Program-made: the position numbers and the translations under genes
In this document: positions 24,076 through 33,085 of the stretch, piece after piece
Layout of the letters: each line of letters begins with the position of its first letter
Numbering within the stretch: the stretch's first letter is position 1
The notes under the pieces: generated by a model
Database searches by the model: none
The model's input: only the letters and a program-made list of their open reading frames with translations
Told to the model about the DNA's origin: nothing
Source: DAOUVR01 sp034430535
Lineage (GTDB): Bacteria > Chloroflexota > Dehalococcoidia > E44-bin15
Direction of reading: 5' to 3'
DNA length: 64,000 nucleotides
Assembly (NCBI GenBank): GCA_964443325.1
Contig: CAYUCL010000004.1
Coordinates: 1-64,000, forward strand

Positions 24076-26079
24076 ATGAACGATAAAGCTGATACTGTTA
24101 AGGAAACAAACCGGTTATTACAAGGCATCGGATGGCTGGCAGATCGACCCCTTTTGACCGAGCTCAGTCTTCTAGCGCTAACGGTTCTTTTCGGGCTACA
24201 GGTGCTGAGGATGCTGGTGCCTGGTCTCGTCTGGTTGCTGGGCGACCGAATGGGCTGGAGCGCAATAGAGGCGGGCGGACTTGCCGCCATTATATTCCTC
24301 ACCGCTTTCCTGGCAGGGCCACTCCGCCGTTTGCTGGGCAACCGCCTGGTAGTGATGGTCACCGCCGGCGGACTAGGTCTATTGCGATTAGTCATGCAGA
24401 TTTGCCCGGGTATGCCATTGGTCCATCTGATCCTGGCAATGGTGGCAACAGCGCTGTTCGTTCTTTTCCTACCACCTTATCTGCGCAATTTGCGTAGCCG
24501 TGGCCGCCGGAGCATGGGCCACCTTGCTCTAGCACTATTAGTGGGTCTGATATTGGATACCGCCATTCACGGCGCCTTTAATACCTATGACATAGGCTGG
24601 CAATCAGGTTTGCTGCCCTTGCTATTGACGCTATTCCTGGTACTGGTTCAATGGATAATGTTAGCAGGTATGACGTTCACGAGGAGTGTACATGCTGCCG
24701 GGACGCCCGATACCACAGCTCACGGAGTGCCAATGGGAAAGTCGTTTACCTGGTTGGCTATCGGACCCTTCCTGTTCCTTCAGTTGGTGATTTTCCAGAA
24801 CATAGCCCGTCTGGCAGTGCTAACTGGTTGGCGGCTACCTTTAGCTTTTGGCTGGATACTGCTGGGCCAACTAGTTGGTCTAATCGCCGCCGTATGGGTG
24901 CTACGTTGGAGACCGCGGACCTCGTGGCCCCTGGCCCTGATCTGCGGCCTTGGTCTGGTTGTCATTCTGGCGTTACAACACGTTCAAGTCGAGGTGCCAG
25001 CAGCCGTACTGTTCCTGGTCGGACAGATACTGTTATCGCTGCTAATCGTTCTGGTTTTCATTGGCATTGGAGAGAGCGCCCCGAAAGCGGGCTTCTCTAG
25101 CATCAACGTGGCCAATGGCCTGGGTATGATCCTTTTGCTGCTATTTATCCTCGCCTATTATGCGGTCTATGACATGAATCTTCCTTATAGTAACACCATC
25201 ATAGAGCCCATAGCAGCTTTCGTTGTGGCAGCCTGCGCCATAGGTGCGTCTACTGGCCTGCGCCAAAGGATAAGGCTCCCCCGCAGGGTATGGCTGGCAC
25301 CAGCCCTGGCGCTGCTCCTGCTGATAATACCCCTGGTAGGGGCTACCACCTGGCGGGCGCCGACTGCGGTCTCCGGTGAAGGCTTTCCAGTTCGCGTAAT
25401 GACCTACAATCTGCACAACGGCTTCAACACGGAGGGGCGTCTTGATATGGAGGCGCTGGCCCAGGTCATTGAGGATAGCGATCCTGATATCGTAGCGCTA
25501 CAAGAGATATCCAGGGGATGGGTAGTCAGCGGCAGACTCGATATGCTGATATGGCTATCGCAGCGGCTCGACTTGCCATATATTTTTGGCCCCACTGCAG
25601 ACCCCTGCTGGGGAAATGCAATCCTCAGCCGCTACCCTATCGTAGAATATACCCAGCATGATTTGCCGCCTCGCGATCTAATCGTACCACGAGGCTTCAC
25701 CGCGGCACTGATAGACCTGGGCAACGGCGATAGCCTGTGGGTCATCGCCACCCACTATCATCACATCGAGGGAGACACCGATATTCGCCAGGTTCAATCC
25801 CATAGCATCATTGCCTTCTGGGAGGGTGAAGAGCGTACTGTGCTAATGGGAGACCTGAACGCGGAACCCAACGATGTTGAGATGGAGATGCTGCAGACCG
25901 TCGGCCTTGCGGATGCTATGGCAGGAATAGACCCTCCAGAATATACTTTCCCCTCGTTCGATCCCGACAGACGTATCGATTATATACGAGTCTCGCCTGA
26001 CCTAAGTGCCAGCAATGCTCACGTGCCGGTGAGCACCGCCTCTGATCACCTACCCGTAGTCGTAGAAATTGACCGCTAA
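24076..26079 (+). CDS. Polytopic membrane protein with C-terminal endonuclease/exonuclease/phosphatase domain
   Basis: In this 667-residue protein, residues 1 to about 430 are almost entirely hydrophobic, with some eleven or twelve membrane segments. From about residue 440 an EEP-superfamily domain follows: VMTYNLHNGFN, DIVALQEI (metal-binding Glu), THYHHIEG, VLMGDLNAEPND and a final STASDHLPVVVEI (catalytic His). EEP enzymes cleave phosphodiesters or phosphomonoesters. The fused membrane part resembles proteins that act on lipid-linked or GPI-like substrates. Which side of the membrane carries the EEP domain is not clear. It stands alone, convergent with the thiolase gene. Confidence 0.8.
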   Translation: MNDKADTVKETNRLLQGIGWLADRPLLTELSLLALTVLFGLQVLRMLVPGLVWLLGDRMGWSAIEAGGLAAIIFLTAFLAGPLRRLLGNRLVVMVTAGGLGLLRLVMQICPGMPLVHLILAMVATALFVLFLPPYLRNLRSRGRRSMGHLALALLVGLILDTAIHGAFNTYDIGWQSGLLPLLLTLFLVLVQWIMLAGMTFTRSVHAAGTPDTTAHGVPMGKSFTWLAIGPFLFLQLVIFQNIARLAVLTGWRLPLAFGWILLGQLVGLIAAVWVLRWRPRTSWPLALICGLGLVVILALQHVQVEVPAAVLFLVGQILLSLLIVLVFIGIGESAPKAGFSSINVANGLGMILLLLFILAYYAVYDMNLPYSNTIIEPIAAFVVAACAIGASTGLRQRIRLPRRVWLAPALALLLLIIPLVGATTWRAPTAVSGEGFPVRVMTYNLHNGFNTEGRLDMEALAQVIEDSDPDIVALQEISRGWVVSGRLDMLIWLSQRLDLPYIFGPTADPCWGNAILSRYPIVEYTQHDLPPRDLIVPRGFTAALIDLGNGDSLWVIATHYHHIEGDTDIRQVQSHSIIAFWEGEERTVLMGDLNAEPNDVEMEMLQTVGLADAMAGIDPPEYTFPSFDPDRRIDYIRVSPDLSASNAHVPVSTASDHLPVVVEIDR

Positions 26080-26183
26080 ACCAGGAGGGCAGCTTCCAAC
26101 CCCATTACAGAGATGGGTGCTGCTCTCGCCTTTGAGATTTCGTTGCCACACGAATCCTTGGGGAGCTTTCCTGTTTAGCTATA

Positions 26184-27440
26184 TTACTCCCTCTCCACTA
26201 TGGTCGCGATGCCACATCCCGCACCACCGCATAACGTCTGCATACCCCATCTGAGGTTGTTGCGCACCATCCAGTGAACCATCTCGGTGAAGTAGAGGAC
26301 ACCAGAACAGCCTATTGGATGCCCGATGGCTATCGCTCCACCCGTGGGGTTAATTCGCGGGTCGTCATAAGCTATGCCGAACTCGTCACAGAAGGCCATG
26401 ACTGGTGATGCAAAGGCTTCGTTAGGCTCCCAAACTTCCATATCATCCATGGTGCGCCCGGCACGAGCGAGTGCCTTCTTCATCGCTGGTATTGGGGCAA
26501 GAAGCTGTATCTTGGGCTCGCCACCAGCCACCGCCATCGATCTTATGGTCGCCATGGGCTCCAATCCCAATTCCTTCGCCTTCTCCTTTGACATCAGCAT
26601 GCAGGCTGCCGCACAATCGACAATGCCCGACGAACTCCCGGCGGTCACCTTCCCTCCCTCTTCCGCTTTCTTGAACCTCGGTTCAAGCTTCTGCATCCTC
26701 TCCCACGCAGCATCAGGGTTATCCAGTGCCTCAGCCCTTGGGGTCTCATCCTTGTCGACGATCACCGGTGGCTGGCCATCAACCTCCACCTTGGCGGGGA
26801 TGACCCTCTTCCTGTACCACTCCTCATCTCTGATGGCCTTAACCGCCTTCTGATGGCTCCACAGCCCTAACCTGTCCATGTCCTCGCGCGAATAGTCATA
26901 TCTCTGGGCAATCGCCTCAGCGGAGAGACCCATGTTCAGAATCTCAGCACCCCCTCTCCTCACAACATCGGGGTGGAAGGACACAGGCAATCCCGCTTTC
27001 ATCGCCGCCTGAACCTGGGAGCCCATGGCGTAGTGGCTCATGTTCTCCACCCCGCAAGCAATGAAGATGTCGCCGCAGCCGGTCATGATCGCCTGTGCCT
27101 GAGAGTTGACCGCCTGGAGGCCCCCATTGCAGTAGCGGTCAATTGTCCAACCGGGAACCTCGTCTGGGAGCCCCGATGCCAGAACGGCAAACCTACCGAT
27201 ATTTCCCCCTTGCTCGCCGATTTGCATCGAGCACCCACAGGCTACATCCTCGATCCAAAGAGGATCGAATTCGGGGCACTTCTCCTTCACACGCGCCATC
27301 AATCCCTGTATCGCCTGGGCGATGAGGACTTGCGCCGAGACGTTCATGTAGGCCCCGGCCTTCTCCATCCCCTTCCATCCCGACTTCCCGCTTGGAAGCC
27401 GGACCGCATCTACGACCACAGCTTCAGTTAGTTCTTTCAA
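26184..27440 (-). CDS. Thiolase (acetyl-CoA acyltransferase)
   Basis: The 418-residue thiolase would carry out the thiolytic step of acyl-CoA beta-oxidation or its reverse. The nucleophilic cysteine is C104 in IDRYCNGGLQAVNSQAQAI, where most thiolases have CxSG. H374 lies in GGAIAIGHPIGCSG, and the proton-donor cysteine is C404 in LCGGAGCG. The start is TTG at 27440 with GGAGGGG upstream. It could work with the SDR/MaoC operon at 8.3-12.3 kb, although it is transcribed separately. Confidence 0.9.
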   Translation of the reverse strand: MKELTEAVVVDAVRLPSGKSGWKGMEKAGAYMNVSAQVLIAQAIQGLMARVKEKCPEFDPLWIEDVACGCSMQIGEQGGNIGRFAVLASGLPDEVPGWTIDRYCNGGLQAVNSQAQAIMTGCGDIFIACGVENMSHYAMGSQVQAAMKAGLPVSFHPDVVRRGGAEILNMGLSAEAIAQRYDYSREDMDRLGLWSHQKAVKAIRDEEWYRKRVIPAKVEVDGQPPVIVDKDETPRAEALDNPDAAWERMQKLEPRFKKAEEGGKVTAGSSSGIVDCAAACMLMSKEKAKELGLEPMATIRSMAVAGGEPKIQLLAPIPAMKKALARAGRTMDDMEVWEPNEAFASPVMAFCDEFGIAYDDPRINPTGGAIAIGHPIGCSGVLYFTEMVHWMVRNNLRWGMQTLCGGAGCGIATIVERE

Positions 27441-27632
27441 CTTTTCCCCTCCTTAATATTATCTCTAAGAAGCCTCCATATTATCTGCTTAGCTTCCATT
27501 ACCACCCTCGCTGCTTCCCGTCCAAATCGACCCGTATCGTCTTAGCGTACACTATGCAGTAGTATACCATCTTATGCTGGCAAAGACAGCTTAAAAGAGC
27601 GCAGGCCTCATTTTTTTCAGACGTTGCCAAGA

Positions 27633-27722
27633 CACTATTTTTATTGATATTGACAGTAGATAGGAACGAGCCTAGACTTATCATTGGATATGGATATACG
27701 AAATCTGAATAGTGCCCTGGAA
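27633..27722. repeat. 90-bp direct repeat, left copy
   Basis: It aligns with 29854-29943 over 90 bases. The last 57 bases differ at only four positions. The repeat contains the upstream region and first eleven codons of the gene at 29911. It marks the left edge of an AT-rich island. The stretch before it, from 27441 to 27632, holds no gene that I can see. Confidence 0.75.
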
Positions 27723-27731
27723 GGACAATGA
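27690..27731 (+). pseudogene. Truncated 5' remnant of the gene at 29911
   Basis: An ATG at 27690 opens a 13-codon frame, MDIRNLNSALEGQ, then TGA. The intact gene at 29911 begins MDTRNLNSALETLL. The remnant lies inside the left direct repeat and is the broken duplicate of that gene's start. Confidence 0.7.
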
Positions 27732-27838
27732 TAGATAAGGAAAAAGGAAATGAGTTTTAAAAATGAACCACAGCAAAAGATTGATATTGAATAAGTAGAA
27801 GAGGTTCATACCAAACCAGTTTTATACAATTTGAATAG

Positions 27839-28207
27839 TCCCCAATAATTGACATAAAAATTACCAATTGCGATGGAAAAGGTCAGACATCCGGTCAATC
27901 AAAAAGATGGGAGGCTACAGTCTGGATTTGCTTAAAGATCAGGGAAGATAGAGTTTGGAAAGCAACTTGGTTTTCAACAGGGCTTGGAGGACTTATTACG
28001 GCATATGGAAGTGCCCTGACTGAAATGGTGAAAGGGAAAACAATAAGCGAAGCTTTGCGGATTCAAGCCGAGGATATATCTACAAGTTTGGATTTACATG
28101 AAACTGGATTTGGAGCTTGGTTTACAAGAACATTAGTAGAGGCAATCAACAATTACAATATTTATAAGTCAGCTCCATGGAAGAGAATGTATGAAAAGAA
28201 ATATTAG
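27839..28207 (+). pseudogene. Degenerate NifU/IscU-like fragment lacking the cluster cysteines
   Basis: The frame is open from 27839 but has no ATG, GTG or TTG before 28025. Its translation contains LKIREDRVWKATWF and LTEMVKGKTISEALRIQAED, which match the Fe-S scaffold NifU/IscU (usual: TEMVKGKTLEEAL.I..ED). The three cluster cysteines of the family are missing: the FGC position reads as glycine and the KxHC position is FG. Either it is a pseudogene, or a short product is made from 28025 that cannot hold a cluster in the usual way. Confidence 0.6.
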
Positions 28208-28232
28208 AAGAATGGGGAAAGGAGGTGAAAGT

Positions 28233-28628
28233 ATGGAATTGTTAATAGCTTTCAGTACCGATGATGGTGAGAATTTGAACAATGGTCATGCAGGTGACGC
28301 CAAGTATTTCTATCTCTATAACTTTTTCGATAATAAGGAAGAGTTTGTTGAACAAAGAATGAATATCGAATTGAGGAGAGATCAATCTCTAAAACCTGGA
28401 AGTCCAGAAATGGCCAAGGCTAGAGCTGCTGTTTTTAAGAACTTGGATGCATTGGTTGGTAAGGAATTCGGCCCAGGTCTTCCCAATTTGTTGAAGCAAT
28501 TTGTCTGTGTATTGATAAGGGTAGACACTATCAGTAAGGCAATTGAAGTCGTGCGTAACAATCTGGACAGAATAAGGGAAGAGAAGGAGAAAAAAGAAGG
28601 TAGAAAACATATTGTGCTGAGACCATAG
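28233..28628 (+). CDS. NifX/NafY-like dinitrogenase cofactor-binding domain protein
   Basis: The 131-residue protein begins MELLIAFSTDDGENLNNGHAG, then AKYFYLYNFFDNKEEFVEQRMN, which follows the dinitrogenase iron-molybdenum-cofactor-binding (NifX/NifB C-terminal) pattern. The C-terminal 60 residues are charged (REEKEKKEGRKH) and extend beyond the domain. The ATG at 28233 has a textbook AAAGGAGGTGAAAGT leader and is chosen over an upstream in-frame ATG. No nitrogenase genes are present, so a role in another metal-cluster pathway is more likely. Confidence 0.7.
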   Translation: MELLIAFSTDDGENLNNGHAGDAKYFYLYNFFDNKEEFVEQRMNIELRRDQSLKPGSPEMAKARAAVFKNLDALVGKEFGPGLPNLLKQFVCVLIRVDTISKAIEVVRNNLDRIREEKEKKEGRKHIVLRP

Positions 28629-28741
28629 CGGATAGTAGAGACCAATTGCAAAGATGGAGGTTGGAAGTTATTCTAAACAAGTAAAATAGCAGCAGAATAA
28701 GGGCGTTTTTTTAAACTTTAACAATGGAAGGTAAATAGAAA

Positions 28742-29131
28742 ATGGTAGCTAGAACAGACGTTAAAGAAAAGATAAAGAAAATTTATGAGGTTTTGCCCAA
28801 ATTGGATGACCAGCGATGTGGTTATAAAACTTGTGGGAAATTTGCTAAGGCAGTAGCTGAAGGAAAGGCGCCATGTTATGGATGTGTTAGTGGTGGGCCG
28901 GAGGTAGCTGCTAAAGTGTGTGAAATTATGGGAGCCAGAGTCCCTGAACAAGCAACTCGTCAGTCTGGCATTAATGCTGGATTTTACCAGCCCGCATTCG
29001 GTGGAGGTGGAAGGGTAGGAAGGGGCATGGGGCAAGGTTTTGGTAAAGGTCGGGGCATTGGACCAGGCCGAGGTATGGGTCGAGGTGGTGGCATGGGCCG
29101 AGGTTTTGGCAGGGGGCGACCTAGAAGATAA
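28742..29131 (+). CDS. Small Fe-S-type protein with glycine/arginine-rich tail
   Basis: The 129-residue protein has two parts. Residues 1-80 hold RCGYKTCGKFAKAVAEGKAPCYGC, resembling the four-cysteine [4Fe-4S] cluster domain of RnfB-type proteins, then a further cysteine in KVCEIMG. Residues 87-129 are almost only G, R, M, F and K in RGMGRG/RGFG repeats, like tails seen in small proteins next to NifX-like genes. An RNA- or cluster-binding tail is possible. Its place after the NifX-like gene suggests a shared cofactor pathway. Confidence 0.65.
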   Translation: MVARTDVKEKIKKIYEVLPKLDDQRCGYKTCGKFAKAVAEGKAPCYGCVSGGPEVAAKVCEIMGARVPEQATRQSGINAGFYQPAFGGGGRVGRGMGQGFGKGRGIGPGRGMGRGGGMGRGFGRGRPRR

Positions 29132-29187
29132 AGTAGAAAAAGGCAATAGTAGATTCCCTAATCATCGGTGGATTTAAGGAAGGATAA

Positions 29188-29757
29188 ATGTTCCCGATAA
29201 TAAAAAATCAGAGAAGGACTAAAGTTTTTTATGCTTTAACCTCGATAATCTACGACTCAATAAATCCTCACATCTACACAAAAGAAATGAAAGATATTCT
29301 AATTAAAGAGATCGAGGGAGATAAGATATTGGATGTTGGAGTTGGAACTGGTTATACCACTAGGGAATCTGAAATAGCAATTGGGATAGATATATCCAAA
29401 AGGATGCTGTTTCGAGCTAATGATTATAGAGGCTCTTTAATTTTGGCTGATGCTCTCTATGCGCCCTTTATACCAGGAACTTTCGATACCATTATCTCTG
29501 CTGGCTCTCTTTATTATTTCCCTGAGCCCTTGGAAGGATTAAGAATATTTCATTCCTTGCTAAAGGCAAACGGGGTAGTTCTGTACCTCGGCCCAAATAT
29601 AAAATTTTTAAAGTTGTTGGTTCAGGTCTACAACCAAGCAGAGCTAGAAGAATTGTTTGGACATAGTAGATTTAGAATTGAGAAAATAATGGAGGTAGGA
29701 CGGGGTAACATTGCCTATTTTGCTAAGGCGAGGAAGCAAAGAGAGCATACCGGGTAG
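29188..29757 (+). CDS. Class I SAM-dependent methyltransferase
   Basis: The 189-residue protein has SAM motif I ILDVGVGTGYTT (about residue 49), motif II AIGIDISKRML and the post-motif ADALYAPFIPGTFDTIIS, followed by SLYYFPEPLEGL. It resembles the UbiE/phospholipid methyltransferase group. An AAGGAAGGA site precedes the ATG. It is the last gene of the AT-rich island between the direct repeats. The substrate is unknown. Confidence 0.8.
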   Translation: MFPIIKNQRRTKVFYALTSIIYDSINPHIYTKEMKDILIKEIEGDKILDVGVGTGYTTRESEIAIGIDISKRMLFRANDYRGSLILADALYAPFIPGTFDTIISAGSLYYFPEPLEGLRIFHSLLKANGVVLYLGPNIKFLKLLVQVYNQAELEELFGHSRFRIEKIMEVGRGNIAYFAKARKQREHTG

Positions 29758-29853
29758 TGCCAGATAGTCAGAATAGGGATTAGAATATTTAGAGAAAGTA
29801 GAGAGAAAATGTTGTGTTTCAATGGATGTCATTCAGTCAGCTTGCTACCCAGT

Positions 29854-29943
29854 CACTATTTTGGGGACATTTACAGTAGATAGAGTACGAGCCTAGACTT
29901 ATCGTTAAATATGGATACACGAAATCTGAATAGTGCCCTGGAA
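29854..29943. repeat. 90-bp direct repeat, right copy
   Basis: It is the partner of 27633-27722. It covers the promoter-proximal region and first eleven codons of the intact gene at 29911, so this copy is functional and the left copy is the remnant. Confidence 0.75.
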
Positions 29944-30537
29944 ACCTTATTAAAAGAAAACGCCGTCAACCAGTTGGCAAAGATCTTAGCCTACGCCTCA
30001 AAAAAAGGCAGGATCTCCTACGAAGAGGCAGAACACGTACTTGATGATGACCCCGAGGATGCTTTGATTCTAGCTGAGCAGCAGAGGTTACTGATTCCGC
30101 TGAGATCAGTCAAAGATACGCTGGAATGGGATCATTCAGTTTTACTTCTCAAACCAGGTGAAATTTACAAGATGCCCAACGTGGTTAGGTATTTAGTAGA
30201 ACAAGCTAGTAGAACCGGTCAATGGGATCCAGAATATGCTGTGGCCCAGATCTTCAGGGAGATGGGAGAGCCAAGCTGGAATATAATGCCAGCATTGGTT
30301 AAGAAACTGGGAGAGGAAGCTAGCTATAACAAGCTCAATGCTGTTCAGATAAAGCAAGTATGTAGCCAGCTTGGGCTGGGAGGTAGGGTGGATTCACTAA
30401 TCGCTGGACTCAAGGGAGCTGGAGCGATGAGCCCTAAGTTGAGTTCGATTGTTGAAGTGATCAGGGCAGGATCACCTATATATGAACTCAATCCCTCTCT
30501 TTTCATGTCGACATCTGGCAACGCAACCTCCACTTGA
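29911..30537 (+). CDS. Hypothetical helical protein upstream of the csm operon
   Basis: I do not recognise this 208-residue protein. It is mainly helical, with a first half that could form a winged-helix-like fold (AKILAYASKKGRISYEEAEHVLDDDPEDALILAEQQRLLIPL) and a second helical half ending SLFMSTSGNATST. No Shine-Dalgarno sequence is visible, so a leaderless message is possible. It is 127 bases upstream of csm1 on the same strand, so a regulatory link to the CRISPR genes is conceivable. Its 5' end is duplicated at 27633. Confidence 0.6.
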   Translation: MDTRNLNSALETLLKENAVNQLAKILAYASKKGRISYEEAEHVLDDDPEDALILAEQQRLLIPLRSVKDTLEWDHSVLLLKPGEIYKMPNVVRYLVEQASRTGQWDPEYAVAQIFREMGEPSWNIMPALVKKLGEEASYNKLNAVQIKQVCSQLGLGGRVDSLIAGLKGAGAMSPKLSSIVEVIRAGSPIYELNPSLFMSTSGNATST

Positions 30538-30664
30538 TACTATTTCACTGCCTGTTAGAGCACGTCATTGCCATCCTTCAATACCGGCCTATTTGACATC
30601 TTCCTAAGTGCCTGAGATAATTTGGTAACCCCATGGCCCTGGTTGGGCTCATGGCGGAGATGAT

Positions 30665-33085
30665 ATGTCCCAAGAAGAGAGCCTCATTCTTGCTGCTTTG
30701 CTCCACGATGTAGGTAAGTTCTGGCAACGAACTTCTCACCCGCTCGAACGGAAGGACCAAGCCCATGCCCTCCTCTCCCATCAGTTTATTCTGGACCACT
30801 TTGGCCAGAAATGGAGCCAAAGCGCCAGCCTGGCATCTGCACATCACCAACCTGACGATTACCTGGGCAAGTTGATTCAGCTTGCAGACCATCTATCGTC
30901 CCAAGAAAGGGATCACCAAGAGGAGGGCAACCCCGCTGTCAAACAGCTCCTGTCGGTCTTCTCGCAGGTTGGCTCCGGTAGCAGCCCTTATTATCTGCCT
31001 CTAAAGCCTCTGGACATTCACAGGGATCCTATCTTTCCCAAGCAAGAGACAGACAAGGAACCAGAGAAGTCCTACACTGCATTGTGGGATAACTTTGTCC
31101 AAGAAACGGCAACGGTCACGGGACTGTATGGGACAGATTTCCCAGCACTCATCAATACGTTTTATCACCTTCTGTGCAAGTTCACCTGGTGCATCCCCAG
31201 CGCCTACAATGCGGACATCCCCGATGTCTCGCTGTTTGACCATCTCCGCACCACATGCGCCATCGCCCTCAGCCTATATCGCTCCGGCATCTCTGAGGCT
31301 GATGTGGATTTACTGCTCGCAGGCAGCTCTGATGCAGCGAAAGAGAAACAGTACCTGTCCCTGATAGGCGGCGATATTTGCGGCGTGCAGCGTTTTCTCT
31401 ACACACAAACTTCCAGGGGGGTAGCCAAAGGGATTCGCGGGCGCTCGTTCTATCTGGAGCTCCTGACTGAGTTAGCAGCCCTTTGGCTGTCACGCCAGTT
31501 AGGGCTCTACACCATCAACCTGCTCTATGTCGGCGGGGGGCACTTTTATATTCTAGCCCACCACATAGACGGTCAGACGCTATCATCTCTACGTAGGGAT
31601 TTTTCACAGGCGCTATTAGAGCATCACCACGGTGCGCTGCACCTGGCTCTTGCAACTCAAGAACTGTGCCCGCAGGACTTCGGCCATTTCTCCAAAGCAT
31701 TGGCTGGTGTACACAAACAGCTTGGCTGGGCAAAGCGGCGGCCATTTGGCGACCTGGCACCAGGGAAATTCTACGAAGAGATTCTCAAACCAAAAGGTGC
31801 CAGAGAACCTGCAGACGTATGCGCGGTGTGCGGGGCTGAGGGTGCGCACCATAAGCTCGGAGAGGGAGAGGAGAGAGAATGTGACCTGTGCCATTCTCTC
31901 AAGCACCTGGGAGAGCAACTGGCGGATGCCAACTACCTCCTTATCGCCCCCAGACAAGAGGGACGGCAAGATGTTCAGGTTCAAGGATGGCAAAAGCTCT
32001 TTTTCTTTGGCCTAGGATTTGTGGTGAAGCTCTTGGATGAACCCCATCACTCGGATTTGAACAGGCTTGGCCCAGGGGCGACATTGCTGCGACTGAACTC
32101 CACCGACTTTCTGAGCACCGAGGTAGTCAACGCTATCAAGACCGTGAAGAATCCACCAGCGCTTGGGTTTCGTTTTCTAGCCCAGGCGTCACCACGAAAG
32201 AAGGTGGAGCCTGCAGAGATTGCGGATTTTGAGACCGTGGCCCAGGCTTCTGAAGGAGTGCCTTTATTGGGTGTCTTGCGCATGGACGTGGACGACGTAG
32301 GATGGCTTTTCCAGCATGGGCTTGGCGAAGATGCCAGCATATCCAGAGTCTGCTCAATGAGTTTCCTTCTCCGTCTTTTTTTCGAGGGCTGGCTCAATAG
32401 CCTGTGTACCAGGTGGAACCCCCATGACGGGAAAGACAAGGTCTACGCCATCTATTCCGGGGGTGATGACCTTCTTATCACCAGCAGTTGGAGTGAGATA
32501 GCCGAACTTGCCTGGAATATACACCGCGACTTTTCAGAGTTTACTTGCTATAACCCCCAGGTGCACATCTCCGGCGGTACGACAGTCGATGACCCCCACC
32601 TCCCTCTGTATCAACTAATTAAAGCAGCTACAGAATCTTTGGAGAGCGGCGCCAAAAGAATGCCGGGGAAGAACGCCTTCACCTTCCTCGGCCAAACGCT
32701 CAACTGGTCACAGTTTCAGAAGGCGGGCGAGTGGCGCGATATCTTGAAGAGTATAATAGCCATCAATGGACGGATTGAAAAGGATAAGGCGCCTCGAACC
32801 GTCCTTAATCTTTTGATGGAGCTTCACCAAAGCTACCTCGAAGGACAGAGTATGAATGACAGCAGGCGGCTGTTCCATGGGCCAACGATTCACTACGGCC
32901 CCTGGATGTGGCACGCAGCCTATCATCTTTCCCGTATGATGGAAGGGGTAGAAGGCCCGGCCCAGGCCCAACTAGCAGAGATAAGGGAAGCTCTAATGCA
33001 AGCCGAGCGCCTGTCAGTTGAGCTTCCCCAGCTAGCACTGGCGGCACGGTGGGTGGAACTGCTCACTCGCACGGAGGGACTATGA
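30665..33085 (+). CDS. csm1: Type III-A CRISPR Cas10/Csm1 with HD nuclease and GGDD cyclase motifs
   Basis: The 806-residue large subunit has an N-terminal HD domain (LLHDVGK, H14-D15, plus H60-H61), a degenerate first Palm domain (LLYVGGGHF at 287-294), a zinc finger (C386, C389, C406, C409) and a second Palm domain with the cyclic-oligoadenylate motif YSGGDD at 597-602. By family knowledge both DNase and cOA synthesis activities should be intact. It starts the csm operon with ATG at 30665 after GGCGGAG. Its stop overlaps the csm2 start (ATGA). Confidence 0.95.
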   Translation: MSQEESLILAALLHDVGKFWQRTSHPLERKDQAHALLSHQFILDHFGQKWSQSASLASAHHQPDDYLGKLIQLADHLSSQERDHQEEGNPAVKQLLSVFSQVGSGSSPYYLPLKPLDIHRDPIFPKQETDKEPEKSYTALWDNFVQETATVTGLYGTDFPALINTFYHLLCKFTWCIPSAYNADIPDVSLFDHLRTTCAIALSLYRSGISEADVDLLLAGSSDAAKEKQYLSLIGGDICGVQRFLYTQTSRGVAKGIRGRSFYLELLTELAALWLSRQLGLYTINLLYVGGGHFYILAHHIDGQTLSSLRRDFSQALLEHHHGALHLALATQELCPQDFGHFSKALAGVHKQLGWAKRRPFGDLAPGKFYEEILKPKGAREPADVCAVCGAEGAHHKLGEGEERECDLCHSLKHLGEQLADANYLLIAPRQEGRQDVQVQGWQKLFFFGLGFVVKLLDEPHHSDLNRLGPGATLLRLNSTDFLSTEVVNAIKTVKNPPALGFRFLAQASPRKKVEPAEIADFETVAQASEGVPLLGVLRMDVDDVGWLFQHGLGEDASISRVCSMSFLLRLFFEGWLNSLCTRWNPHDGKDKVYAIYSGGDDLLITSSWSEIAELAWNIHRDFSEFTCYNPQVHISGGTTVDDPHLPLYQLIKAATESLESGAKRMPGKNAFTFLGQTLNWSQFQKAGEWRDILKSIIAINGRIEKDKAPRTVLNLLMELHQSYLEGQSMNDSRRLFHGPTIHYGPWMWHAAYHLSRMMEGVEGPAQAQLAEIREALMQAERLSVELPQLALAARWVELLTRTEGL

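Noticed and set aside
27499..27684. 61-codon minus-strand frame before the island
   Set aside because: There is no ribosome-binding site or recognisable domain, and it overlaps the left direct repeat.
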